This document shows, one piece after another, positions 15,240-25,300 of a stretch of DNA of 64,000 bases. Each line of letters begins with the position of its first letter. Positions within the stretch are counted from its first letter, which is position 1. The stretch comes from Ignavibacteriales bacterium. GTDB lineage: Bacteria > Bacteroidota > Ignavibacteria > Ignavibacteriales > Ignavibacteriaceae. The notes beneath the pieces are model-generated. The model was given only the letters and a program-made list of their open reading frames with translations. It was not told the DNA's origin and searched no databases. The stretch is from contig JADJIA010000005.1 of the NCBI GenBank assembly GCA_016707285.1, positions 62,001 to 126,000 on the forward strand, read 5' to 3'. The position numbers were made by a program, and so were the translations under genes.

Positions 15240-18200
15240 ATGTTGACTGCCGAAGAATTAAAATCATTATTTGAAACTTTCTCAAAGACCATCACAAATC
15301 CATTTGTGGTGCTTGATGAGAGAGGGAAACTTGTGGCTTTTAATTCTGAAGCAGAACAGTTGTTTAATATTAAAGAATCCAGCGATTCGTTTGCCGATCT
15401 GTTTCTGATTTCGGAAGGGATTAAATTAAAACATTTAATCTCCGGCGCCGGTTCAAATGATTTTTCTGACCCTCTAAGTTTTTACCTCCGGAATGGTAAA
15501 GAGATAACGGTTAATTGCCTTGTCCAGGATTCAAAGATTGGGGGATTCACTTTAAAGTTACTCCACTTTAAGAATACTTCCGGAGCCAAAATCAGTCAGC
15601 TTAAGGTGAGTATCACTAAAAAGGAAATTATTGAGATGGCTCTCTCCCCGGAGCTTGAATCTTTCCTTCAGGAGATAGAGTCTTCTTATCCTTTCACCTA
15701 CCTTGCCAAATCAAAAATTCAGACTAAAGCAGATTCTTTTTCCGAAATGGTTTGGTTAAAAGATAGCGATGGGAAATATGTGATTGTTAACGACAAGTAT
15801 GCAGGTCACATGAGCCTGAAAACCGGACAAATGGAAGGCAGACCCGAGAAGAATTTTATACCCCATTATATCTACGAATTTTATTCCTCACTCGAAAAAT
15901 ATCTTCGCGACAGCCTTACAGTTGCCACCCTGGTAACTGACAAGGTAAAGGGAATTCAGGTTGAACAATTGTATGAGATTATCGAGATTCCACTACTTGA
16001 TCTCGAGAATAATCTTGCTGCAGTGATCGGGATCGCCCGACCAACGAATTCCAATGGCGCAGTTCCAATTAGACCTGAATCGCAGAATAATCTTATATTT
16101 ACGGATACAAATAATTTTAGTTTAACTCTCGAATCCATTTTAAAAACAAAAAATAAAATGTACGAATTTATAGTAAGCAAAAACCCGGATGCCGTTTTTA
16201 TTTACGATCTTGAATCTTTTAAGTTTCTTGATGTAAATGCAATGGCTCTTAACTTGTATGGTTACTCCCGTCAGGAGTTCCTACAGATGGACCTCACCGA
16301 TCTTTATCTCCCTGATGAGATACAGACCATCGCAGATTCTGCGAAACATGAGGAGGGGAAATTTCTTGGTCCATTCAACCACAGGAAAAAAGACGGAAAT
16401 CTTATTCAAGTTGAGATTTGTAGAATATCATTTAACTACGAGGGTTCAGAGGCTCACTTTAATATCATCAGAGATATAACAAGCCTTCTTGAAAAAGAAG
16501 AGCAACTCCAGATGATGCGTACTGTTTTTGAGTATTCACAAGACATTTTGATAGTTACAGATAACACCGGTTTCATTAGTTATGTAAACCCTGTTGTTGA
16601 AAAATATTTGGGATATAAAAGAACTGAGTTATTGAACAACAGTATTGTTCAATTGGCAAACGAGAGTTCACGAAACGATTTTATTAAAAAAAGTGTAACA
16701 CCCAATAACTTTATCGCCCGCATCAAAAACAGTTCGGGAGTTGAAATTGAGACAGAATTTACATCGGTTTCATTTGCCGGAGTTGACGGTGCCATCTCGC
16801 AGATTGCATATATTGGAAAATTGATTGCTCAAGAGAGTGAACCAAAAGTTACGGTTGTCGAAAAAGAAGTTGAAAAAATCGTATATGTTGAAAAACCCGT
16901 TGAAAAAGTTGTATATATTGAGAAAAAATCGCACGGAAATCACGAAATAAAAGCCGGCGGGATAGATCCCGGCCAACTCTCATTTATCTTTCATGAAATT
17001 CTCACTCCGATTAATGTTATTGTCGGGTTTATCGCTGAGCTCAAAGATACGATAGAAGTTCCCACCGATGATCAGGCTGAAGCAATCAGTATAATTGATG
17101 AGAATCGTAAAAAACTTCTTTACACCATGGATTCAATATCTGAATATGCTCAGATAGAACAGCACTTTGGGGAGATTAAAAAAGAGAATTTTAGTCTCGA
17201 TTTACTTCTTGATAAAGTTTTTAAAGAGATTAAAGAGGGAAATAACCCCTGGAAAAAAGTGCTTGTTGCGGATAGAATCTCCACCGGGGTCGAGATCAAT
17301 TCAGATGAAGAAAAGGTTGTTAATCTGATTTGCCTGATAATCAAGATTCTCTCTCATGTTTCAGAGGAGAATGAACTTTATATCAGTGGTTATCAACTTG
17401 ATGAAACACATTTTATAGTAACCTTCCGTGATCACAGTTTAATGATTCAACAGAAACTGCTTTATCTGATCCAGGGTCTGTTTTCTGATTCGGATGTATC
17501 AAAACTCAGGGCATTTGGCGTTTCAAGATTTACCATCTTTTCTGCTCAGCGATTGTTTAAATTATTGGATGCAAGGTTTGAAATAATTCAGAAAATGGGA
17601 ACTCCATTTGATATCGGGCTGATTTTATCACTTGATGCACAGTTTCAGCAAGAGGTGCAACCTACAGAAGAAGAGAAGGAAAAAGTATTTAAGCCGGCAT
17701 TAACAGCTGAAAAAATATCAATTTCTGATAGTGAATTTGACCACCTGGATTTACAGCAGCCTCGAACCACAAGGGAGTTTGGGAAAGAACGGTTACATGA
17801 CGATCGACTTTCGAGCATTCCTCCGGAGAGAGTTCCAAAAGTGGAAGACACCGGTGATTACCGTGATTTTGATTTCGACAGTGAATTAGACTTCCTTACA
17901 AAGCGAAGGAAGAAGGAGCAGGAGAGAAAAGAACTTTCGAAACCAAAGAGTTCATTTGATGAATCGTTATCTCAGCGTGATATTTATACAGAAACCCCGA
18001 GAAGAAGAGATACTCAGGAGATAACAGGTTCTTATAGCATCCCGGCTAAAACTCAGAGTGAAATTCCTGAAAATCGTTTTGAAAAAGATACTCCGCAGAG
18101 ATATGATAGAGAAAAAACAGATATTCAACCGCCACAGGTTAAGCGAAACGAGGAATATCCACCGCGACCGGTGAAAAGCGAACCTCCTACACCAATACAT

Positions 18201-18680
18201 GAAGAAAAACGCTGGGAACAGAGGCAGGTGCCCACTACACCACAGCCTGAACCGGAAAAGGTATCAGCCAGGGAACAAACATCCGAATTCAGGGATGCCA
18301 CAGGTTCAATTAATCTCTCCGGAATGAGTTGCCTTTATATCGAAGATCAGTTGGATTCCCAGATATTATTTAAAGTGCAGATGAAAGACATGAAATCGAT
18401 AAAATTTGCACAAAGTTTTGAAGATGCCATTCCACTTCTCGAAAGTGAAAAGTTCGATTTTATTGTATTAGACATCAATTTGCAAGGTGAGTACAACGGT
18501 TTGGATGCCCTCAAAATCATCCGTACGATGGATAGACTTGAGGAAATACCGATTCTGGCAGTTACTGCATATGTTCTTCCGGGTGATAAAGAGAAATTTA
18601 TTGCGACAGGATTCACAGATTTTGTTTCGAAACCGATTTTCAGAAACAAGATGGTAGAAGTTTTAAGTAAAATATTTTAA
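15240..18680 (+). CDS. Hybrid PAS sensor kinase-like protein with degraded ATPase domain and C-terminal receiver
   Basis: An 1146-residue signalling protein without membrane segments. PAS-like domains are at about residues 10-110, 160-275, 300-420 and 425-530. A short heptad-like stretch (VEKEVEKIVYVEKPVEKVVY, about 540-560) leads to a dimerisation/phosphoacceptor helix with FHEILTP (His585). The ATP-binding region (about 680-800) lacks a recognisable N box and the DxGxG box, although GTPFDIGLIL at its end matches the family, so autophosphorylation is doubtful. A charged, proline-rich linker (about 820-1015) precedes a receiver with VLDINL (Asp1078), AVTAY and SKP, which looks functional. It may act as a phospho-signal acceptor or scaffold for the locus. 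It is 9 bp after the FN3 lipoprotein gene and in the same direction. Confidence 0.75.
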   Translation: MLTAEELKSLFETFSKTITNPFVVLDERGKLVAFNSEAEQLFNIKESSDSFADLFLISEGIKLKHLISGAGSNDFSDPLSFYLRNGKEITVNCLVQDSKIGGFTLKLLHFKNTSGAKISQLKVSITKKEIIEMALSPELESFLQEIESSYPFTYLAKSKIQTKADSFSEMVWLKDSDGKYVIVNDKYAGHMSLKTGQMEGRPEKNFIPHYIYEFYSSLEKYLRDSLTVATLVTDKVKGIQVEQLYEIIEIPLLDLENNLAAVIGIARPTNSNGAVPIRPESQNNLIFTDTNNFSLTLESILKTKNKMYEFIVSKNPDAVFIYDLESFKFLDVNAMALNLYGYSRQEFLQMDLTDLYLPDEIQTIADSAKHEEGKFLGPFNHRKKDGNLIQVEICRISFNYEGSEAHFNIIRDITSLLEKEEQLQMMRTVFEYSQDILIVTDNTGFISYVNPVVEKYLGYKRTELLNNSIVQLANESSRNDFIKKSVTPNNFIARIKNSSGVEIETEFTSVSFAGVDGAISQIAYIGKLIAQESEPKVTVVEKEVEKIVYVEKPVEKVVYIEKKSHGNHEIKAGGIDPGQLSFIFHEILTPINVIVGFIAELKDTIEVPTDDQAEAISIIDENRKKLLYTMDSISEYAQIEQHFGEIKKENFSLDLLLDKVFKEIKEGNNPWKKVLVADRISTGVEINSDEEKVVNLICLIIKILSHVSEENELYISGYQLDETHFIVTFRDHSLMIQQKLLYLIQGLFSDSDVSKLRAFGVSRFTIFSAQRLFKLLDARFEIIQKMGTPFDIGLILSLDAQFQQEVQPTEEEKEKVFKPALTAEKISISDSEFDHLDLQQPRTTREFGKERLHDDRLSSIPPERVPKVEDTGDYRDFDFDSELDFLTKRRKKEQERKELSKPKSSFDESLSQRDIYTETPRRRDTQEITGSYSIPAKTQSEIPENRFEKDTPQRYDREKTDIQPPQVKRNEEYPPRPVKSEPPTPIHEEKRWEQRQVPTTPQPEPEKVSAREQTSEFRDATGSINLSGMSCLYIEDQLDSQILFKVQMKDMKSIKFAQSFEDAIPLLESEKFDFIVLDINLQGEYNGLDALKIIRTMDRLEEIPILAVTAYVLPGDKEKFIATGFTDFVSKPIFRNKMVEVLSKIF

Positions 18681-18689
18681 CTCCCTTTT

Positions 18690-19430
18690 ATGCTGAATAA
18701 TAAAAGAATTATCGTGGTGTTACCCGCCTATAATGCGGCCAAGACCCTTGAACAGACCTACAAAGAGATTCCTTTCGATATTGTGGACGATGTGGTGCTG
18801 GTGGATGACGCGAGCAAAGATGATACCGCTGAAGTGGGAAGACGGCTTGGGATCACACATGTAATTAAACATGATAAAAACAAAGGTTACGGCGGCAATC
18901 AAAAAAGTTGCTATAAAAAAGCGCTTGAATTGGGAGCTGATATCGTAATCATGTTACACCCCGACTATCAATATACGCCAAAACTTATTCCTTCCATTTC
19001 ATGGATCATTGCAAATGATCTTTACCCTGTTGTTCTGGCATCAAGAATTCTTGGAAAAGGAGCATTGAAGGGGGGAATGCCACTTTATAAATATATAGCA
19101 AATCGAATTTTAACTCTGGTGCAGAACTGGCTTGTGGGTCAAAAACTTTCAGAATACCACACGGGATATCGGGCATTTTCTGCCACAGTTCTTCGTGATT
19201 TAAATCTGGAAGCCAATTCCGATGATTTTGTGTTCGACAATCAGATGTTGTCTCAAATCATCTACAAGGGTTATGAGATTGGTGAGGTTACCTGCCCCAC
19301 AAAATATTTTGAAGAAGCGTCCTCAATTAATTTCAAAAGAAGTTCAATTTACGGAATTGGAGTACTTGTTACTTCTCTGAAACACCGCCTCCAAAAACTG
19401 GGATTCGCTAAATTCGACATCTATAAATAG
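18690..19430 (+). CDS. GT2 glycosyltransferase, dolichyl/polyprenyl-phosphate mannose synthase-like
   Basis: A 246-residue soluble GT2 enzyme with VVLPAYNAAKTL at the N-terminus and the donor-binding motif LVDDASKDDT (about residues 37-46). The usual DxD position reads HPDYQY, and EYHTGYRAF follows near residue 158, as in DPM1-like and DPG synthase-like proteins. These transfer a sugar from a nucleotide donor to polyprenyl phosphate. No C-terminal membrane segments are present. It is 9 bp after the hybrid sensor and converges on an ArnT-like transferase that would use polyprenyl-phosphate sugars, so the two could form a donor-acceptor pair. The sugar is not identifiable. Confidence 0.8.
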   Translation: MLNNKRIIVVLPAYNAAKTLEQTYKEIPFDIVDDVVLVDDASKDDTAEVGRRLGITHVIKHDKNKGYGGNQKSCYKKALELGADIVIMLHPDYQYTPKLIPSISWIIANDLYPVVLASRILGKGALKGGMPLYKYIANRILTLVQNWLVGQKLSEYHTGYRAFSATVLRDLNLEANSDDFVFDNQMLSQIIYKGYEIGEVTCPTKYFEEASSINFKRSSIYGIGVLVTSLKHRLQKLGFAKFDIYK

Positions 19431-19436
19431 CTTCTC

Positions 19437-21096
19437 CTATTTTCTTCTCCTCATAAAAATAAAGCCGTTTTTCTCAAACATCACCTCAAGATTTGGGATT
19501 TTTGTCCATTTTTCCCGTTCGTTTATTTTGGTAACAAGGTAAGCCGGTTTTGAAATATCACCATTGATCAGAAAATCTTCGATATCTTTGTGTTTGATTC
19601 CAATACCGGAAGCACTGTTAATTTTTTTCTTATCGCTGTAGTAGATGTCGGCATAACTTCTGAACCCAACCGACTTTACATATACATCTTTCCCTCTTAA
19701 CGATTTGTAAAATTCAACCGGTGCACCCTGCACATAGTTTTCGATTTGTGGCAAGATAAGGGGTAACATTAAGGAGAGGGTGAGGGCCGTTCCCCCGTAT
19801 AATAATACAAATGCTTTTGCGAATTGTTTTTTATTTAACAGATAGACACCATAAAGCGAAACAAAAATAAGTAAAGCACCAATCAGTGGTTCAAATCCAA
19901 ACCAGACAGAATCAGCCAGCAAATTTGCTCTCACAAATTCATCTTGCACATAGGGGATGATATCTTCTTTAAAAATACCAATCAAGCTGAGTGCCGATAA
20001 AAGTAATCCGATAAAAACACCAATAATGGCTGTGGAATACTTAATAAACCCGATCCTCTCTACTTTTCCATTTATCAATTTATATGCAGTGAAAGCCGCA
20101 AGGAATGTTAGCGGATAGTAGGTCATAGAAGAATAATGTACAATTTTTGTCTTCACAATCGAGAAAATTATCAACACGACAAACATCAAAATCATCATTA
20201 TTAATCGAAAATCTTCATGTCCAGGTTCATCAGTTTTATCTTTTTTGAAACTGTGAAAAATGAATAATGAAGCAGGAAAACAGCCAATAAGGACAACAAG
20301 AAAGTGGTAATAAAAGGGTCCGCTAAAGCCTGCATCGCCGGTGGTAAGAAGCCTGACTTGATATTTGAAGAATGCCTCAAGAAATACCGGTCCGTTTGTC
20401 AAATATTCTATTCCAAACCAGATACCGGCTGTAAGGATTGAGACAATCCCAAAGATCAACATTTGAACAATTTTCACACCTGCTGTTCGATAGCGAAAGA
20501 TTAAAAATGATATAAGTTAAACCCGGGAGCAAAAGACCCACGGGTCCTTTCACGAGTATTGCAAGTCCGGCAAAAACTCCTGCATGAATGAAGAAATAAT
20601 TGGTTTTGTCTGAGACTTCAAACGATCTGTAGATATACCAGACTGAGATAAACATAAAGAGGTTAAAAAGTGGATCGAGAATGCCGGATCTGAAATAAAA
20701 ATAGGGGAGAATTGAGCCTGCATATGCCATCACCCATAATAAGCCAAAAGATTTATCAAACAGCTTTCTGCCAAAAGAATATAAAATAAGCAAGGCGACT
20801 ATCCCAAAGATAGCATTGGGAAATCTGGCTGCAAACTCATTGACACCAAATATTTTCATAGAGAGAACCTGGAACCAAAAAAAGAGGGGTGGTTTCTCAT
20901 AAAACGGTTCATAATCGATATGAACCCTGAGATAATCACCGGTTTCGATCATCTCTCGTGAAGCCTCTGCAAAGTTGATTTCATCCCAATCGAAGAGGTG
21001 GACATCCCCAAGAAAAGGTAAAAAGAGGATAGCAGCAATCACTGTTATAAGAAATTTAATTTTCAGGTCTGAAGTGGTTGAGATTATTTTGAGCAT
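19437..21096 (-). pseudogene. ArnT/PMT-like GT-C glycosyltransferase interrupted by an apparent frameshift
   Basis: Two overlapping minus-strand frames together give one ArnT/PMT_2-like integral membrane glycosyltransferase. The N-terminal fragment (21096 down to 20377, 239 residues) contains LFDWDEINFAEASREM and YEPFYEKPPLFFW, the periplasmic-loop motifs of this family, then loses homology after LLLPGLTYII. The C-terminal fragment (20477 down to 19437) continues the membrane segments. Removing one base from the A5 run at 20503-20507 (T5 on the coding strand) joins the frames into about 552 residues, near the usual ArnT length of about 550. Such enzymes move a sugar from a polyprenyl-phosphate carrier onto a lipid or polymer. 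This is either a recent pseudogene, a phase-variable homopolymer, or a sequencing error. Confidence 0.75.
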
Positions 21097-21216
21097 AGTC
21101 TGTAAAAATATTTAGTAGTAACTTAAATTTAAGGAAAATTAGTAAACTTTATACACACTGAACTTTGTTACAGTTGTAGTAAATAATCCTTAATCAAAAA
21201 AATAATAGAGGCAGAA

Positions 21217-22218
21217 ATGATCAATGGTTTTGCGGCTTATAAAGCCAAAGATGAGTTGAAACCGTTTTCTTATGAAAACAGTTCGTTGAAGGCAGATGAA
21301 GTAAAGATTAAAGTGACTCATTGCGGGATATGCCACAGTGATCTTCACCTTATCGACAACGACTGGATGATGAGCAGTTATCCGTTTATTCCGGGGCATG
21401 AAGTAGCCGGAACAGTAGTTGAAAAGGGAAGTGGAGTCAACGATCTGGCAATTGGTGACAGGGTTGGACTGGGTTGGCAGGCCGGAAGTTGTCATTCATG
21501 TGAAGACTGTAACTCTGGAGATGAAAATCTCTGTTCAGGCAGTCATGCAACATGTGTTGGCAGAAACGGCGGCTACGCAGATTTTGTGATCTCACAGGCA
21601 GCTTTTGCAATCAAGATTCCGGATGCACTTGAATCAGAGTATGCAGGTCCATTGATGTGCGGTGGAGTTACGGTATTTTCTCCTTTAAGAAGATTTGGAG
21701 TTAAAAAAGGTTCGAAAGTTGCAGTGATAGGTATTGGTGGGTTGGGTCACATGGCTCTCCAGTTTGCAAACAAGATGGGAGCTGAAGTAACCGCTATTTC
21801 AACAAGTGACAGTAAAAGAGCTGAAGCTGAATCATTCGGTGCCCATCATTTTATTAATTCACGCGAAGATGCATCTTTTGCAAATCACATGAATAAATTT
21901 GATCTAATATTAACAACTGTATTTGCAGATATGGATTGGCAAGCACTCGTAAATACACTTCGTTCAAACGGGAAACTTTGTTTCATCGGTGCTCCTCCAC
22001 AGCCTGCGGTAGTAAATGCCTTTTCTTTATTAATGAAACAGAGAAGTGTTACCGGTTCTGTGATCGGAAGTCCTGCGATGATCAAGGATATGCTTGAGTT
22101 TTCAGCCACTCACGGTGTAAGACCTGTAATCGAAAAAATGCCGTTAAAAGATGTAAATCTTGCATTGCAGAAAGTTGCGAATAACACAGTCAGATACAGA
22201 ATGGTACTGGAAATTTAG
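21217..22218 (+). CDS. Zinc-dependent NAD(P) alcohol dehydrogenase (YahK/cinnamyl-alcohol type)
   Basis: A 333-residue cytoplasmic medium-chain dehydrogenase. Catalytic zinc ligands lie in HCGICHSD (Cys) and PGHEVAG (His-Glu). The structural zinc lobe is CHSCEDCNSGDENLC, and the Rossmann motif is GIGGLGHMALQFA near residue 175. This set marks the cinnamyl-alcohol/YahK-like subgroup, usually NADPH-dependent aldehyde reductases. It is transcribed alone, divergent from the ArnT-like gene, and ends at a strong bidirectional terminator. The ATG follows GAGGCAGAA. Substrate unknown. Confidence 0.9.
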   Translation: MINGFAAYKAKDELKPFSYENSSLKADEVKIKVTHCGICHSDLHLIDNDWMMSSYPFIPGHEVAGTVVEKGSGVNDLAIGDRVGLGWQAGSCHSCEDCNSGDENLCSGSHATCVGRNGGYADFVISQAAFAIKIPDALESEYAGPLMCGGVTVFSPLRRFGVKKGSKVAVIGIGGLGHMALQFANKMGAEVTAISTSDSKRAEAESFGAHHFINSREDASFANHMNKFDLILTTVFADMDWQALVNTLRSNGKLCFIGAPPQPAVVNAFSLLMKQRSVTGSVIGSPAMIKDMLEFSATHGVRPVIEKMPLKDVNLALQKVANNTVRYRMVLEI

Positions 22219-22247
22219 CATATTTTTGTAACCCCCTATCGTCATTC

Positions 22248-22285
22248 AAAAAAAGGCTGCCCGTTTTCACGAGCAGCCTTTTTAA
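22248..22285. terminator. Bidirectional rho-independent terminator
   Basis: Stem AAAAAGGCTGC pairing with GCAGCCTTTTT (22250-22260 with 22273-22283) around a 12-base loop, flanked by A and T runs. It lies between convergent genes (alcohol dehydrogenase and the first T9SS protein) and can serve both strands. Confidence 0.9.
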
Positions 22286-22290
22286 TTTTA

Positions 22291-22338
22291 GTATTGATCA
22301 ATACCAGGCAAATAATACCTGATACTTAATACCTGATA
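22291..22338. repeat. Palindrome plus 7-bp-period direct repeat after the T9SS gene
   Basis: GTATTGATCAATAC (22291-22304) is a perfect palindrome. TAATACCTGATA then occurs twice exactly, at 22313-22324 and 22327-22338, a 14-bp spacing that divides into heptamers. The repeat abuts the stop codon of the minus-strand T9SS gene. The same 12-mer occurs in the opposite orientation at 25811-25822, just after the stop of the other T9SS gene. Confidence 0.6.
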
Positions 22339-22339
22339 A

Positions 22340-25300
22340 TTATTTAACGAGTATCATCTTTTTGATTGAGGTAAATTTGTCTGCAGAGAGTCTGTAAACA
22401 TAAGTACCTGATGACATACCATATTTTGCAGCATCAACATTTACAAAGTGATATCCTGCATTCATTTGACCTGAAATAACTGTTGCTACTTTTTGTCCTG
22501 AGATATCAAAGATATCAAGGGTTACATTGGCAGGAACAGGAATCGAGAATTCGATTTTTGTTGAAGGGTTAAACGGGTTAGGATAGTTTTGGCTCATGTC
22601 GAAAGCAGTTGGAATACCAACTTCAACTTCAATTGCTGTGAAGGTTTCAGATGTACCATCATAATCAACTTGTTTTAGTCTGTAGGAATATTTGCCTGTG
22701 GCTACATTTCTATCAGAGAATGAGTATGATTTGGTGGTGGTTGAAGTTCCGGCAGCTTTAATACTTGCAGCTTCCATCCATTCACTGTCAGAAAGTTTTC
22801 TTTCGATAATGAAGTGTGAAGCGTTGGTTTCTGTTGCTGTTGACCATTCGATATTAACATTGTTTTTAACTGCGGTAACCGAGTATGAAGCGAGTTCAAC
22901 TGGAACCATAGTAGTTATTGTTGCCTGGTTTGAATAAGGCGAGAAGAGAGTAGTGTTGAATGCTCTCACTCTGTAAGTGTATATTGTAAGAGGAGCAACA
23001 GTAGAATCTCTTGTTACGGTTGCACCGGCAATAAGAGTTTGAATCACTGTGTATGGATTAATACTGGTTGAGTCGCCATTTTTTCTTTCAACATAATATC
23101 CTGTTTCAGCAGTGGTATTGTCTGTCCACGAAAGTTGAACATAAGAGGGATTATTGCTGATAGCCATGAGAGCGGTTGGGGCATTAAGTTCAGTTGTGAA
23201 CTCTTCAGCTCCAATATCAGGAGTTGTAAGGTCTCTTACATTACCATAAGCATCAGTTGTAATACCGGCTATTGGAAGAGCACCACCATTTGCAAGTGTG
23301 GTTACTTCCTTGTTCATCCGAATATTAATTGGAGTTGCGTAACTCATAAATGGTACCATCTCAGTAACCGCAAAAGTATCTCTGGGAGTTACATAAGCTT
23401 TGTAGTCGGCAAGTGTCACAAAGTCAGTTGCAGCATTGTAAGCTATAACATCAAGAACCTGCGCTGTATCTGCATAGAGAAGATTGTTGTTTGTTGTTGC
23501 CGCCAGTTTCAGGAAGTTTGTGCCTGAAGAAGCAAAAAGAACAGAATTTCTGCCTGTGCCTGATTGAGTCATATTAACAAAAATATTGTTTCTGAGATCA
23601 AGTACACCTGTTCCGAAGTTACCCCAGAAAAGGTTGGTGGAATGAGTTGCAGCCAATGTGGGAGCAGTATTTCCATCAAGAAGAATCGTGTTGTAATAGA
23701 CTTCATAGGTTACAGCACCGGCAGTTGCCTGAAGGTTCATACCGTGAAGTGAAGGACCGGTTGCAGTGCCTGTAGCAGTTGAGCGTGGTGCTCTCAGATC
23801 GTAAATATTACAATTCTGAATTCTGGTAACATTAGCACCTGTCGCAAAACCATTATTCAACTGGATACCAAATGCTCTACCTGTGGTACTTCCGTTACTA
23901 TAGATATCTTTAACAACACAATTGTCAATGAGAAGTGTTGAATTCAAGCCTAACGCCTGAATATCAATACCAACAGCAAGACTGGTAGTAGGTGTTGTTC
24001 CATCACTCCAGATTCCTTCGATCGATACATTTCTTACAACAACATTTCCTGAAATATGGTCATTAGCTGAGTTAGCCGGATTTAATCTGATACCATAAAC
24101 ACCATTTGTGACCATTATCGAGGCTTTAATGTTGCTGATTTTTACATTCTCAATCAGAGGATTATTTTCAGCATTCATTTCTATTGTTCTGATGTCGGCC
24201 GCAGAACCTGAGTTAACATTAACATTTTTGAACTCGCAGAATCCACCATTTACACCGATGATTCTATTACCTCTGTCAGGATTGGTTACACCATGGAAAC
24301 CATACATCTGAACAGCGGCTCTCCAGAAGTCTTCAATGACACAATTTTGAATTGTGTTGTAACTGTTGGCTCCAAGAGTGTCTGTTGGGTTGGTTCCTTG
24401 TGTTCCAAGCCGCACGCCAATAGCTCCGGCGTTTGGTTGGCCGTTCATTGCATTCAGGTCGATCATCAAGTTTTTAACGGTATTGTATTTAGCACCCGTG
24501 AAGGAAGCAACTCCGGCAACCGGGTAAACCGCATTGCGCATTAGCACACCCATGTTGAATTTGGTTCTGGTTGTAATGTTATCAAGGTTTTCCATAAGGT
24601 GAAGACCATCGATGGTAACAAACTGGGAACCTTCAAGTCTGATAAAAGCATCACCTGAAGCAGCACCCGGAGCAGTGGTTGAGTAACTGCCATTACGAGG
24701 CGAAAGAACAACAGTTCCACCGGAGACCAGTGTTATGGTGTTTGTTGAAGATGTACCTGCAACATTTATAAGGTGAAAAATATCGTCATAAACATTTGAG
24801 TTGACAGTCATAGTAACAGGTCCTGAGACTCCATTACGATTTAAAGCCATTGCAGCGTCACTGAGTGTTGCAAAATTTGCGCCACCGCCACCAACAGTGT
24901 AAGATCCAGAGAGGGGAGCAGGTGTTGTAGGAGTAAATCTCAATACAGTACCCGAGTCGGGGGCTACACCGATTCCGTTAAATTCTTCTCCCATCGATTG
25001 ATGAAATGCTCTGTTACCGGCAACGCCGGCGACATTGATTGAGAGGAATTGTCCTGTTGCCTGGTTGGCTATAAGGATAGGGGCTGAATTGGAAAGTCCA
25101 ATTGAAGCTGTAGGAGCGGTCACAGGTGCAACAAAACCACCATAGATAAATTCAATGACATTGGTTGTTTCATACAACTTAACGATGAAGTTTGCATTTG
25201 GCTCAGCAGTGCTCCATGGTATGAACATCGTTTTCCACTCTATGGTCAGTACCCGATTTGGTGAACTTCCCGTTACCTCGTAGGTAATTAAAGAAGAATC

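Noticed and set aside
23135..23527. 130-residue plus-strand ORF opposite the first T9SS gene
   Set aside because: Antisense to a coding region with clear T9SS homology; composition is that of a shadow frame.
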